Source: Roseibium sp. MMSF_3544 (GTDB lineage: Bacteria; Pseudomonadota; Alphaproteobacteria; Rhizobiales; Stappiaceae). From it: a DNA stretch of 64,000 bases. Made by a program: the position numbers and the translations under genes. Within the stretch, counting starts at the first letter, position 1; every line of letters begins with the position of its first letter. Location of the stretch: positions 223,024 to 287,023 of the forward strand of contig NZ_JASHKA010000008.1 in NCBI RefSeq assembly GCF_030732845.1. Direction: 5' to 3'. The notes beneath the pieces were generated by a model. The model searched no databases and had not been told where the DNA came from. It saw only the letters and a list, made by a program, of their open reading frames with translations. This document shows, piece by piece, positions 36,608 to 45,585 of the stretch.

Positions 36608-37531
36608 ATGACACTTTCATTTAGAATAATGAAAGGTGCGGCAGTGACCTTCGACATAGAACTGGCCATACGCTCCAACAAACGTCTTCGGGAACCTCGA
36701 TCTATGGGAGGTCTAGGGTGGGGTTCTTATATAACGGATATTGTTCGCATATTGGGAAACGGTGGCTCCGCCGGGCGGGGAGAAAGGGACTTTGCCAAGA
36801 CGGTTCGGATTTGGCAACAATGTCAACGGTTCGCACATTTAGCACCCGACGGAATTGTTGGAGAAAATACGTGGAGAGTGATTCAGAGCCTTTTGAACGA
36901 GATAGAGGCGATCATCATTGTTCCGACGGAAGGCCACGGAACAGAACAATTCGTAAGCGTTGCAAGAAGCTTGCGGCGAGACATCTATCATGGCAGAGCA
37001 AAAATACTAAAAGCGAAAGTTACCGAAATCGGGTTCACTCCGAGTCCTGGCAACGGAGTCGTATATTGCAATCGCACCACGCAAGTAAACAACCATCAGA
37101 TTACGGTACGATGTCCAGTTAAATTACACAACGATGACGGCGGACTTAACTGGCCAGACTTCAGAAATCTGCGAACAATTATTACGATCAGTCACGGCGG
37201 TAGCGACGGTCCAAATCTAAAATCTCATATGGGTGGTCATCAACCGTGGAATCGGCATGAAGAACGCTGGCGAGAGTTGTCAGAGCCCGGCAGGTTACAC
37301 TGGTCTGCGGCGGGCTTTCAGCTAGCCGATGATGGCAAGATAATCTTCTTGGGGTGCAGTATGGGACGTGCTGACAGGTCCTATGCCAAACTAGTTGCCA
37401 CGGCAGCAAGGAAAAAAACATATGCTGCGACAGGTAGTTTCGCTGCCGCAAACGTTGCGACATCATTGACGCACGTTAGGCAAATTGAAAACGGAGCACC
37501 GCGATCGCCTATGCATGAATATACGCCGTGA
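36608..37531 (+). CDS. Caspase-like His-Cys domain protein with peptidoglycan-binding-like domain
   Basis: 307 residues. Residues ~60-95 resemble PG_binding_1 (FAKTVRIWQQCQRF, DGIVGENTWRVI). The C-terminal domain has a hydrophobic strand then His-Gly (IITISHGGSD, His196) and a second strand ending in Cys (GKIIFLGCSMG, Cys250), the pattern of the clan CD (caspase/CHAT/DUF4347-like) catalytic dyad. The start could instead be the GTG at 36644 (AAAGGTG 6 bases before). No signal peptide is seen. It may be an effector or toxin-like protease; the function is inference. Confidence 0.55.
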   Translation: MTLSFRIMKGAAVTFDIELAIRSNKRLREPRSMGGLGWGSYITDIVRILGNGGSAGRGERDFAKTVRIWQQCQRFAHLAPDGIVGENTWRVIQSLLNEIEAIIIVPTEGHGTEQFVSVARSLRRDIYHGRAKILKAKVTEIGFTPSPGNGVVYCNRTTQVNNHQITVRCPVKLHNDDGGLNWPDFRNLRTIITISHGGSDGPNLKSHMGGHQPWNRHEERWRELSEPGRLHWSAAGFQLADDGKIIFLGCSMGRADRSYAKLVATAARKKTYAATGSFAAANVATSLTHVRQIENGAPRSPMHEYTP

Positions 37532-37976
37532 ATGTTGTTGTTTGACTGCATCCTTCGTATAAATTGCGGAATGTACACCGTGCTGTTGTCGGTTGCGCTC
37601 GGAGCGCTTGCCGAAATCAGACGTACATTGCTGCGGATCGAAAAAAGTACCTGATACAAACCGGAATTCCCGGAACCTAACATAGAGCGAAACAGGCATA
37701 TGAGGCGCTGTCTGCAAGTGCTGGCCGATCGCGTGAGTATTGTGCAGCTGGGTTGCAAAAATAGTGACTAAAGTCGTTGCCGCAGTCTTTTGGATAGAAG
37801 ATGATTACTACAGGTTGTTGAGTTATTGAGAGCGTCAAAATAATTGGGCACGTTGTAGTTACGAGAGACGTTTCCCACTATCGCTCCTAGCGATCACCAG
37901 AGCTTGACTCATCAATGCTACACGATAGCACAAATTAGACAGTGGTTCTGTCAGACCGAAATTGGTGAAATGACTG
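37532..37976. other. AT-rich non-coding gap before an orphan gene
   Basis: 445 bases with no convincing gene; the minus-strand frame 37381-37758 overlaps the upstream gene and looks like a shadow. TTGACT near 37902 could be a -35 box for the gene at 37977, without a clear -10. Confidence 0.4.
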
Positions 37977-39125
37977 ATGAGATTTTTTACTGCAACCGAA
38001 GAACTTCAACGAGCCGCTCGATTGTCTAGGTTACTAGGAGATGTGATTTCCGGATTTTGTAATGATGATAAATTTAAAGGGCAAGATGACCTTTCAGATA
38101 TACGGAAAATATCAGCTAAACTAACTAACTACATAGATCAAGCTGCGCGAGGGGATAGAACAGCAGATTGGTTCAAACGCGAGGCACTAGTACTTCGAGC
38201 TGAGCTAAATCGATTGGCTATCGACTTTGCGCACAAATCAGACGTAGAAACTGACATAAGCCAAATAAAAATCACCCAGAACAACAAAATTGTCACTGGA
38301 GCTGAAATTAAGAAGCAAATTGCTCTGGCTGGTATCGAAGACAGTGATCAAGCACGTTATTTTTTAAAAATTGCTCACGAAATCTTGGACAAAATCGACG
38401 ATATTTCGGACTTTTCTAACGACAGTCCTTACCGCTCGAGAATTGTGAGGACAATAAAGCCCAAGCCAGAGCATGAACAGATTGTCTCTTCAGTACTCAA
38501 CTACTTTTCAAGAATTCTAAAAATGAAGGGCATTAGTGAAAATGTAAAAATAAAAACAGAAAGCAAAGGTGGAGAAATACTATTTGTGGTCGAATTTGAT
38601 CCATGTAATGCAACAGTCATAGACAAGATGTTTTATGATTATGGGGATGTTGTCTCTGGAAAAATGTTGCCAGGAGATTTGTTTGATTCGTCCGCTCATG
38701 CGCTTGAGCTAAAAAATAAACTTGAAATCACAGAACTAGAATTGAAGCAGACTACTCAGATTCTTCATCTCGAACGTGAAGGAACTTCTGCTCGAATTTC
38801 TGATTTGGAAAGTGAAGTTGAATGGCTCAGGAAAACATTTGAGAAATCGATACACCAATCAGATAAATTGTCCGAAGAGATTGCAAAGATTGCAAAGCAA
38901 AGTTCGTCCTCCGTAAGGAAAAACTTTGATATTATTTTGCGGCGAACTGAGAATGGTTTATCGGAAAGCGACAGGTCTCTAGTCGAAAGAGAGCTTGTTG
39001 AGCTTGCCAAACGTGAACCAAAGGCACTCAAGTTATTGAAAACAGTCATTGAGAAGTCGGTCGTAAGCGCCTCTTCCTCGCAGTTGGGACGGTGGATTGA
39101 TAGTGTGATGAGAAGTATCTCATAA
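37977..39125 (+). CDS. Hypothetical helical/coiled-coil protein
   Basis: 382 residues, no recognised domain. The C-terminal third is strongly helical (ALELKNKLEITELELKQTTQ, then SEVEWLRKTFEKSIHQSDKL), probably coiled-coil. Base composition is clearly AT-rich against the host, so it was acquired from another source than its phage neighbours. ATG overlaps no neighbour. A DNA- or RNA-binding or structural role is possible but unsupported. Confidence 0.6.
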   Translation: MRFFTATEELQRAARLSRLLGDVISGFCNDDKFKGQDDLSDIRKISAKLTNYIDQAARGDRTADWFKREALVLRAELNRLAIDFAHKSDVETDISQIKITQNNKIVTGAEIKKQIALAGIEDSDQARYFLKIAHEILDKIDDISDFSNDSPYRSRIVRTIKPKPEHEQIVSSVLNYFSRILKMKGISENVKIKTESKGGEILFVVEFDPCNATVIDKMFYDYGDVVSGKMLPGDLFDSSAHALELKNKLEITELELKQTTQILHLEREGTSARISDLESEVEWLRKTFEKSIHQSDKLSEEIAKIAKQSSSSVRKNFDIILRRTENGLSESDRSLVERELVELAKREPKALKLLKTVIEKSVVSASSSQLGRWIDSVMRSIS

Positions 39126-39383
39126 CACTCGAGTTCCCTCGATTTGAATTAGAGTTTTCTGTGATGATTTTCTTGGTTGGGAAGGAGCGGAATTGATGAA
39201 GGCAACGAAGTTTTCGGACGCGTAGAAAGCGTTCATGGTGAAACGCCGCTTCAGCCAAACCATGTTGCATCAATTCATTAAACGTGTGAAGCGGCTAAAA
39301 GACGAGCTTCGCGACGTTGTTACCCAGGGTAATAGTATGGGCGCCAAGATCAATAGAGTGCATTGAACGGAGCGAGATTCGGC
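39126..39383. other. Gap with decayed IS3 orfA and small fragments
   Basis: 258 bases between convergent genes. Apart from the orfA remnant, a 34-codon frame (starting ATG near 39262, KRVKRLKDELRDVV) is seen; it is too short and isolated to call as a gene. Confidence 0.4.
39196..39240 (+). pseudogene. Remnant of IS3-family transposase OrfA
   Basis: ATG AAG GCA ACG AAG TTT TCG GAC GCG TAG AAA GCG TTC ATG reads MKATKFSDA-stop-KAFM, the start of IS3-family (IS407-type) OrfA proteins, which normally read MKASKFSDAQKAF. The CAG to TAG change is a nonsense mutation and the sequence loses similarity within about 15 codons. Confidence 0.65.
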
Positions 39384-39620
39384 TTAAATGGGCGAAAACT
39401 CGATTCTCGCACAAAGCTTCATCCCATTGGGTGGCACTCCAGTACCTTGCAAATTGTCTTGTATCAGTTCTGGCAGCACGACTAGCGCACGATCCTTCAG
39501 TTCATCCAGCGTTTCAGCTTCTGTAACAAGTCCGATGTTTTCATCTTCGCTTGTGGCCACCCATACAGAGGCTTCATCGTCCCACTCAGCCGTAACCACC
39601 ACGATGGTCTGGTGTTTCAT
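39384..39620 (-). CDS. DUF1902 (HicB-like) small protein
   Basis: 78 residues, near the full length of DUF1902: a first strand (IVVVTAEWDDEASVWVATS), ENIGLVTEAETLDELKDRA and a LVVLPELIQ helix. HicB-like folds serve as antitoxins or co-factors. It starts 2 bases after the stop of the Abi_2 gene, same strand, so both form one operon. The usual partner of DUF1902 is a HicA-like toxin; none is seen here, and Abi_2 is the neighbour instead. Confidence 0.8.
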   Translation of the reverse strand: MKHQTIVVVTAEWDDEASVWVATSEDENIGLVTEAETLDELKDRALVVLPELIQDNLQGTGVPPNGMKLCARIEFSPI

Positions 39621-39622
39621 GA

Positions 39623-40570
39623 TTACGCCCCCTTATTCTGCGTTGCCGACAAATTCCAGGCGGGTCGATTGCGCCAGTCTTCGGGAAAACCCATAGCGCT
39701 CCTTTCCTCGTCACCAACCGTGTCAAGTAGGTCTCGAAGTCTCTTAGAAAAAGTACTGTCAGTGGATTGTTGGTGAAGCAATTGCACCAAAATAACGATA
39801 ACGTTGAAGATACGGTTATCTGGCTGGGTTTGCCCACCTGTTGTCACAGCGACTAAGTCACTTCGGTATCTGCGAATCCAAGGAACGCGCTTCACAAGTC
39901 TGCGATTCCATAGCCGCCCGTGATGAGCGCAGATGTTGCGCACGTATGAAAACACTTGAAGTACGCTTTCCAATAGCTCTCTGCTAGGTAGGTGCAAATC
40001 TCTGCTCACTGCTGATTTTATTGAGTTGTTTTTTGTCGCCTGCACCCATTTCGACAACTCGCCAAGGGTCATCAACTCGGTAGCTGCCCATAAAGGTGGC
40101 GTATATGGCTCTGTGTATTTCGACCTATAGTGAATAATGAAAGTTTCTTCAGATTTCTCAACGGCACGCGCGAGACGGACTAGCTGTTCTGCGTGCTTGA
40201 GCGCCCCAGTAAATAACTCGTGACTTAAGTGTGCATGTGAACCGTGCTCGTGAACCATATGGTAGGTCCAGCGAGAACGAACATGAATTTCAATTCTTTC
40301 GATTGCTTCAAGCAACAACACTCGAAGCTTTCGATCAAAGATGTAGATATCTCGAATTTTTTGAAGATTTGTGCCTGACCGAAATCTCTTGCTTCTGGTT
40401 TGGCCATGCTCAGGTGGGTTTTCGAAAGGAAGCCAATATGCACTTAATCGATAGTAGCCCACGCCTTTGAGCCAATTTTTTGCGTCTTCGTCATTGTCAA
40501 CGCGCATTCCGCGTTCGCGAAGCAACGCTATTTGTTCGTTAATTGTCGTGGGTGATTTGTTGAATCGCAA
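39623..40570 (-). CDS. Abi_2 family abortive infection protein (AbiD/AbiF type, HEPN)
   Basis: 315 residues. The Abi_2 start pattern (KSPTTINEQIALLRERGMRV, then VGYYRLSAYW) and the HEPN motif RNICAHHGRLWNR (R211 and H216; R-x4-H) are present. HEPN proteins of this kind are RNases that stop growth of a phage-infected cell. The start is a TTG at 40570, supported by the family N-terminus rather than an RBS. Upstream, on the same strand, are a promoter and a structured leader RNA; downstream is a DUF1902 gene. Confidence 0.9.
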   Translation of the reverse strand: MRFNKSPTTINEQIALLRERGMRVDNDEDAKNWLKGVGYYRLSAYWLPFENPPEHGQTRSKRFRSGTNLQKIRDIYIFDRKLRVLLLEAIERIEIHVRSRWTYHMVHEHGSHAHLSHELFTGALKHAEQLVRLARAVEKSEETFIIHYRSKYTEPYTPPLWAATELMTLGELSKWVQATKNNSIKSAVSRDLHLPSRELLESVLQVFSYVRNICAHHGRLWNRRLVKRVPWIRRYRSDLVAVTTGGQTQPDNRIFNVIVILVQLLHQQSTDSTFSKRLRDLLDTVGDEERSAMGFPEDWRNRPAWNLSATQNKGA

Positions 40571-40580
40571 TTTGCTCTAC

Positions 40581-40672
40581 AAAAAAGTAACCCCCCGGTA
40601 TTGAGCTCGGTCTTGCGACCGGTCGCCTGGGGGGTGTTGTTGATTAGATGGTAAGCGCCAGCCGTTAAGAAT
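40581..40672 (-). ncRNA. Candidate structured RNA upstream of the Abi_2 gene (abiF-RNA-like)
   Basis: On the minus strand a 6-7-bp outer stem (ACCCCCC at 40635-40629 with GGGGGGT at 40596-40590) encloses a CGGTC-GCAA-GACCG hairpin (40621-40608), a GNRA tetraloop. A T-run (TTACTTTTTT, 40590-40581) follows the stem, as at a terminator. A promoter is placed so that the RNA would be about 90 nt and end 11 bases before the Abi_2 start. Structured RNAs next to Abi_2 genes (the abiF motif) have been described to my memory; this has not been checked against a covariance model. Confidence 0.6.
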
Positions 40673-40678
40673 TCAAGA

Positions 40679-40707
40679 ATATTCGTGCAAAAAAAGCACG
40701 CAGTCAA
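40679..40707 (-). promoter_or_regulatory. Promoter for the Abi_2 leader RNA with an operator in its spacer
   Basis: Minus-strand TTGACT (40707-40702), 17 bases, then GAATAT (40684-40679, a weak -10). The spacer holds CGTGC-N7-GCACG (40684-40700 on the plus strand), a perfect 5-bp dyad centred between -35 and -10, where a repressor would block polymerase. Confidence 0.5.
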
Positions 40708-40926
40708 ATTTTCTAGCGACGACTTTCTATGCGCAAAATTGCATCGATAGTTTACACGTACCTGTCCAGAGCTGCTTATCTCAGCAGGCGGGGCGACACA
40801 ACAATTGAACGTCAAAAGCCGTTCATATATTAGTCTGTCAAACGGATTTTTCTTTGACGTGACAGGTGTTTGGGCGATAGGTGTCAGCGCAATCCTCTGT
40901 GTTGTCATTCTCATAGCGGTGCTTCT

Positions 40927-41025
40927 ATGAAAACTCAGGTCACGTTCAAACAAGTCGATGTCGAACGGGCGATCAAGGCCGCTCGGAAGGCAGGTCTTGA
41001 GATTTCGGGAGTCGAGATTTCGTGA
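40927..41025 (+). pseudogene. Truncated small phage-type protein
   Basis: 32 codons: MKTQVTFKQVDVERAIKAAR, then KAGLEISGVEIS, then stop. The pattern KQVDVERAIKAARKAG resembles the start of common small prophage proteins, which usually continue with a strand after GVEI; here the frame stops early. It may be a decayed copy. The following 230 bases have no gene. Confidence 0.4.
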
Positions 41026-41259
41026 TCTGAAGATTCAAAAATTCACAAATATTGTTAAAAGAACGCAAAAAATAGATGTTCGTTGTGAATGTAGCGACAA
41101 ATCCAAGACCCAGAAGCCTTTGAGTTTATTGCGCGAATCGATGAGTTAAATTCTTCGCTGTTTCAAATTTACTCGCTTGGATTGATTCAATAATCTGATG
41201 TGTCATAATAATATACACGTTTTAATGGATCGGGCTTTTTTGATACCCGAGTTTTAAGT

Positions 41260-43809
41260 ATGTTTAACAGGCATTTCGTTTTACGTTTATCTGTGTTGAT
41301 GATCGCCGTCATCGCATCAAATCTCGCGGCAGCGGCACAAGTTGGACCGTGGGAGCCGCGGGAACTTGAAATCCTGCTAAAGCCGAGGAACGCATCGTTA
41401 TCGCAGGATTCGAACCTAACGATTCAACAAGACCTTATTTCGCGTTTGGCCGACCTCGATCCTGCTTCGCCCGACTGGCCAATCTACACGTTTCTGCGGG
41501 CAGAGGCTCACTTGGAAAGGCGGGAGATCCAAGACGCGCTGGAGCTGTACAAGGATGTTATCCAAGCGTCTGCGACGCGACTAAATTCTGACACTTTGGG
41601 TGGTACTGCCATCGCCCCATTTGCAGTTTACCGTTGGCTGTCGATCAGTGTTAAAGGACAAGCGACTTTCCAAACAAACAAAGAAGAAGTCCGTCAGGTC
41701 GCCGCGTGGACGATTGAACTCATGGCTTCGCGGCTTGGCTATGCAGTTTCTGCGTATCATCCAAATCTTCCAAGATTGCCGTTGCTGGAAGAGGCAATCT
41801 TTCATCTGCTATCTGAGGTGGCATTCAAAGCGGAAATGCATGATGAGGCTGGTCAATACTATCTATATTACCTCAGCAAGTTACGTTCGGAGAACAAGAA
41901 TCCACAGTCAGATCCGCTTTATCGTTTCGTTTTGGATGAAAAAATTGTCAGCAAGGATCGTATCGCCCTGATCCGCGGCCGTCACTTTGTTCAATTTGCG
42001 ATAGAAGAAAAAAAGAACAAGCGATCTGAACACTTTAAAAAGGCGATTCCATTTCTGGAGGAAGCAGCGAAGTCTGAAGACAGTCAGGTCGCAGTCGAAG
42101 CGATGTTTTGGATGGCGCGCGCTACGCCAACAAGCGAACGAGATGACAAGGAGAAAGTACTAGACTGGTACGAAAAGGCTTACAGGTATTCTTCTCGAAA
42201 CAAGTTTGTTGAAGAAGCTCTCTTTCGGAAAGGCATCATCCACTGGAATATGGGTACCGGACATAAAGAGACTTTCGAGCGAGTCTTAAAAGAGTTTCCA
42301 AAGGGAGAGTTTGCGGATGATGCACTTTTCAACAGGGCGCTAGCTGAGTTGATCGAAAACGGCCTCGAAGCTGCGAAGCCTTGGTTCATAAAGCTTCAGG
42401 ATTTTGAAGGTGAAAACGACCGAGTTGATAGCGCAAGCCTACTGCCTGCACTCTCACTCATCTGGAAGAATACTGCGGAAGCCGACGAAGAGGCCCGATT
42501 AATTTTAGAAAAGTACCTGGAGCGACACCCCCAAGGTGAGCTGATTAATCGAGCGCGCTTTTGGCTAGGGCGTATTGCTGAAGACAATGGTCAATACGAA
42601 GTGGCCAGGCAACACTTCCAGATCTGTTTCGAAAAGCACCCTTTCGACTATTACGGAATTCGTGCGCTCATGCATCTTCATGCCGGAAAAGAAGCACGTC
42701 GGCAATTGCTGCCGGAGGACGCAGAGCTGATGTTAAAACTACGCCGCGCCTATGCCCAACTGCCGACAAACAGGTTTTACTCTCAAGCCCCGGTGCTTAC
42801 GAAAGAAGAGTCAATTTCAGAAGCACGCGAAGCTGCTGGAACGAAAAAATCCGGCAAGGCCAATAGAAGAAGCCTGTCGGGACCCTACAAAGAGCGCGTT
42901 GAATCTGCCCTTGGCAGCGGACTCTATCGAGCTGCGATGAAAAGTGAGATAGAATTGCTGGAATTTGAGGCAACCCGAAGGGTTGAAGAATTCGCACCAG
43001 CAGAGATCGATGCGTATGGTTTGTTTACACGAATTGCCGTCATCCTTTCCCTAAGGCAGGAAGCACTTACAGCTGTCGCAGTCGAAGACACGCCGCAGAC
43101 TCGACTTTACATCGCGGATGCGGTTGCGCGTTATGCCGAGGATTGGCCACTAAGCATGACGCTTCTTTACTCAGGTATGACAACTTACTTCCCGCAAAAA
43201 TCCGCACTCATGAACGAGCCAGGTTTTCTAAGGGTATCCTATCCGACAGTTTATGAAAGCGCGATAATAGAGCAGTCACAGGCTTATAGAGTGGACCCAA
43301 AGCTGCTCTATGCAGTCATGCGCAATGAAAGTAGGTTCTACGCTGCTGCACTTTCGCATGCTCAGGCTCTAGGATTGTTCCAGTTCATTCCAAGCACATT
43401 TGAGAGTCTCGACCTTAAGCATCTGTCAGATGGTACGTTGGGTCAGGGATGGAAACTTTCAAACAAACAAGAAGGTTTGGACCGTGTCGCCTTTTTGCAG
43501 AACGCGGATAACTCGATTTATCTTGGAGCCAGATGGTTTGGGAATTTGCTTTTGCCAAACAACGACAACAACGAGCTGCACGCTTTGATGGAGCATCACT
43601 CGGGCGGAAGGCGAGTCTCGGAATGGAAAAACACCTGGGAAAAGAAGGGATGGCTCAACGATGTTGAGCTAATGGTAGAGTCGTTCAGAACGGTGGACTT
43701 GCCGCCGCACGGTGCCTTCAGCTGGGGCATCGAGGCGAGAGTCTTTGTCCGCGGCGTCGTGACCGACTACATCATTGCGAGTGCACTAGGACTTTATGAT
43801 GAGCAGTAG
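41260..43809 (+). CDS. Periplasmic lytic transglycosylase with TPR-like repeats (Slt70 layout)
   Basis: 849 residues. A signal peptide (VLRLSVLMIAVIASNLAAAA) is followed by ~600 residues of TPR-like helical repeats (FVEEALFRKGIIHW, DDALFNRALAEL), then a C-terminal SLT domain with the catalytic Glu in MRNESRFYAAALSHAQALGL. Slt-type enzymes cleave the glycan chains of peptidoglycan. It is much longer than phage-encoded lysozymes and is followed by a membrane-anchored protein, so it may be a specialised wall-remodelling partner rather than a lysis enzyme. Confidence 0.88.
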   Translation: MFNRHFVLRLSVLMIAVIASNLAAAAQVGPWEPRELEILLKPRNASLSQDSNLTIQQDLISRLADLDPASPDWPIYTFLRAEAHLERREIQDALELYKDVIQASATRLNSDTLGGTAIAPFAVYRWLSISVKGQATFQTNKEEVRQVAAWTIELMASRLGYAVSAYHPNLPRLPLLEEAIFHLLSEVAFKAEMHDEAGQYYLYYLSKLRSENKNPQSDPLYRFVLDEKIVSKDRIALIRGRHFVQFAIEEKKNKRSEHFKKAIPFLEEAAKSEDSQVAVEAMFWMARATPTSERDDKEKVLDWYEKAYRYSSRNKFVEEALFRKGIIHWNMGTGHKETFERVLKEFPKGEFADDALFNRALAELIENGLEAAKPWFIKLQDFEGENDRVDSASLLPALSLIWKNTAEADEEARLILEKYLERHPQGELINRARFWLGRIAEDNGQYEVARQHFQICFEKHPFDYYGIRALMHLHAGKEARRQLLPEDAELMLKLRRAYAQLPTNRFYSQAPVLTKEESISEAREAAGTKKSGKANRRSLSGPYKERVESALGSGLYRAAMKSEIELLEFEATRRVEEFAPAEIDAYGLFTRIAVILSLRQEALTAVAVEDTPQTRLYIADAVARYAEDWPLSMTLLYSGMTTYFPQKSALMNEPGFLRVSYPTVYESAIIEQSQAYRVDPKLLYAVMRNESRFYAAALSHAQALGLFQFIPSTFESLDLKHLSDGTLGQGWKLSNKQEGLDRVAFLQNADNSIYLGARWFGNLLLPNNDNNELHALMEHHSGGRRVSEWKNTWEKKGWLNDVELMVESFRTVDLPPHGAFSWGIEARVFVRGVVTDYIIASALGLYDEQ

Positions 43810-43846
43810 GATTGAGTCTGGTAAACCGAATTGATGGGTGCTTCAT

Positions 43847-45184
43847 ATGTCAGAAAAGGAGGTCGCTGCGCCGATTGAAGACAGGAAAGACGCGCAGGAA
43901 AGACCAGGAGAAAAAAAATCCAAATCTGCTCCTAACGGGAAAGCGGAAAAAAAAGGCTCTGCGCTGGTAAAACAATTGAAGATGGCGGCAGCGATCGTCG
44001 CCGTGTTAGGCACCATCTCAGCTGGCGTTGCTGCGATTGTAAAGGATTGGAAACCATTTTTTAGCTCCGAAAGCCCATCGAATTCGCCGGTCACGCGAAA
44101 GACTCTTAAAGAAACGATCACGACCGTAAGCAAAAGTCCAACCGAAACTAGCATGGAATGCATCGATCTGAATCCGCTGATGCCGAATGTTATTCCGCAC
44201 TATTTACTCAACTCTATCGGTTCTGAAAACTTTCCTTACTGGTTGCGAATTGAAGGTGAGAACAAATGCCGGAAGAAGTGGCGCGTGATTGTTAGATTTG
44301 AGCCGAAAGAAAACGTTATATTGAAGAGCCAGTCCACCGAATTTGAAATCGATCAACTCTCCAAATTCGGGGAAACTATCACGCCCGATTTCGATCTTCC
44401 AAAACCATTCGTAGAAAAGATTTCCATCTCATGGACTGTGTACGATGACGTTACGGGGGAAAAAATAAGTCCCCAAAACAGTATCAAGACAACTGTGCTA
44501 CCTCCGCACACGGTCTCGTTTGACTTGAAGAAGCCTGCCAAAAAGGATCTCGAAGAAGGTTACATCCTTGCGTCTTTGGGTGCATGGACCCTGAGGCGCT
44601 ACGATGCTGCTGAAATCGGAACTAACTGCAGGCTTCCCGACGAGAGATCCCGAAATTTGCGAGAGGTAGACGCACTTAGATCGTGCTATTCACGATTGTT
44701 TTCAAAGGAAGCCGGCAACGCTGCGGTGGCTGTCTTAGACAGGCACATTGAGTTTCCCGCCCGTACAAGCATAACAATTTCGCCGCCATCAGACCTTTTG
44801 AAGGATAAAGAAGCGAATTCGCTCGAAGCAGCACTCCTTCTGATGGCGGTGTATGATGTAAAGCGCGACAATAGTACAGAGTTTGAACTTGTTCTGGTGA
44901 TCTCGAAAGATGAAAGAGTTTTCTCTAGAAGAAATAAGCGGGTGTTTGTTGCTTGGCGCAAAGGCAGAAGTTGGCAAGCGCTGAACATGATGAAGGCGGC
45001 AAAACTAAGTTTTGATGACAACGTTGCACAGTCATCGACCGAAATTGGCCAGATATTCTCTAATAATCCGAGTTTGATGCGAAAGATTGACGAACGTGGA
45101 GTTGGGTACAGTTACGATCAAAGCATTGCCGCCGCAGAATTCCATGTCGCACGTGATCGCTTTGGAATTCAAGGGCTTCCCTAA
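43847..45184 (+). CDS. Membrane-anchored hypothetical protein next to the transglycosylase
   Basis: About 445 residues from the ATG at 43847. A lysine-rich N-terminus (cytoplasmic), one membrane helix (MAAAIVAVLGTISAGVAAIV), then a periplasmic domain with two halves. No family recognised. It starts 37 bases after the transglycosylase in the same direction, so the two are probably one operon and may form a membrane-bound complex. Confidence 0.65.
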   Translation: MSEKEVAAPIEDRKDAQERPGEKKSKSAPNGKAEKKGSALVKQLKMAAAIVAVLGTISAGVAAIVKDWKPFFSSESPSNSPVTRKTLKETITTVSKSPTETSMECIDLNPLMPNVIPHYLLNSIGSENFPYWLRIEGENKCRKKWRVIVRFEPKENVILKSQSTEFEIDQLSKFGETITPDFDLPKPFVEKISISWTVYDDVTGEKISPQNSIKTTVLPPHTVSFDLKKPAKKDLEEGYILASLGAWTLRRYDAAEIGTNCRLPDERSRNLREVDALRSCYSRLFSKEAGNAAVAVLDRHIEFPARTSITISPPSDLLKDKEANSLEAALLLMAVYDVKRDNSTEFELVLVISKDERVFSRRNKRVFVAWRKGRSWQALNMMKAAKLSFDDNVAQSSTEIGQIFSNNPSLMRKIDERGVGYSYDQSIAAAEFHVARDRFGIQGLP

Positions 45185-45510
45185 TACATCCTCGACTCCG
45201 GATGTGTTCGAAACGCGATTGATGCTAGAGAAAATCCGCATCCCACGCCTCGACGCCAGGAGCACCAAAAAGCTCTTGCTTTCCTTTCTTCGACGACCGG
45301 TCTTCGTTCTTCGTGACAATATGCCCGCTTTAGCTCTGGAGCATCGTATCCTGAAACGAATGGCTTTCCGTCGCCCTTTTCACGCACTTTCATGCCATCG
45401 CAAAGAATTGAGACTCTGTCCAATGCGAATCGAGAGGCGTAGACGAGGAGAGTGGCGCTATCCATTTGGATTCCTCGAGACGCGATAATTCGTTCGCGTT
45501 TGAACTGCAA
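45181..45510 (-). pseudogene. Decayed SNase-like nuclease gene (copy 1)
   Basis: The minus-strand frame reads SILCDGMKVREKGDGKPFVS and YDAPELKRAYC, related to staphylococcal-nuclease-like proteins (which have DGDTF...RLIGIDAPE), and to the second copy at 47307. The catalytic DGD is changed (ALDRVS), so it is inactive. Its end overlaps the end of the upstream plus-strand gene by 4 bases. The stretch 45185-45585 holds nothing else. Confidence 0.5.
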
Positions 45511-45585
45511 CGTTGCTTTAGGTGACGGCGCTTAATACAATTTTGGGACCGTGCATTCCACAGTCACGAAAGCATCTGATGCATC

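Noticed and set aside
40528..40953. 141-codon minus-strand frame upstream of Abi_2
   Set aside because: It covers the structured RNA and promoter and overlaps the Abi_2 start out of frame; no family resemblance.
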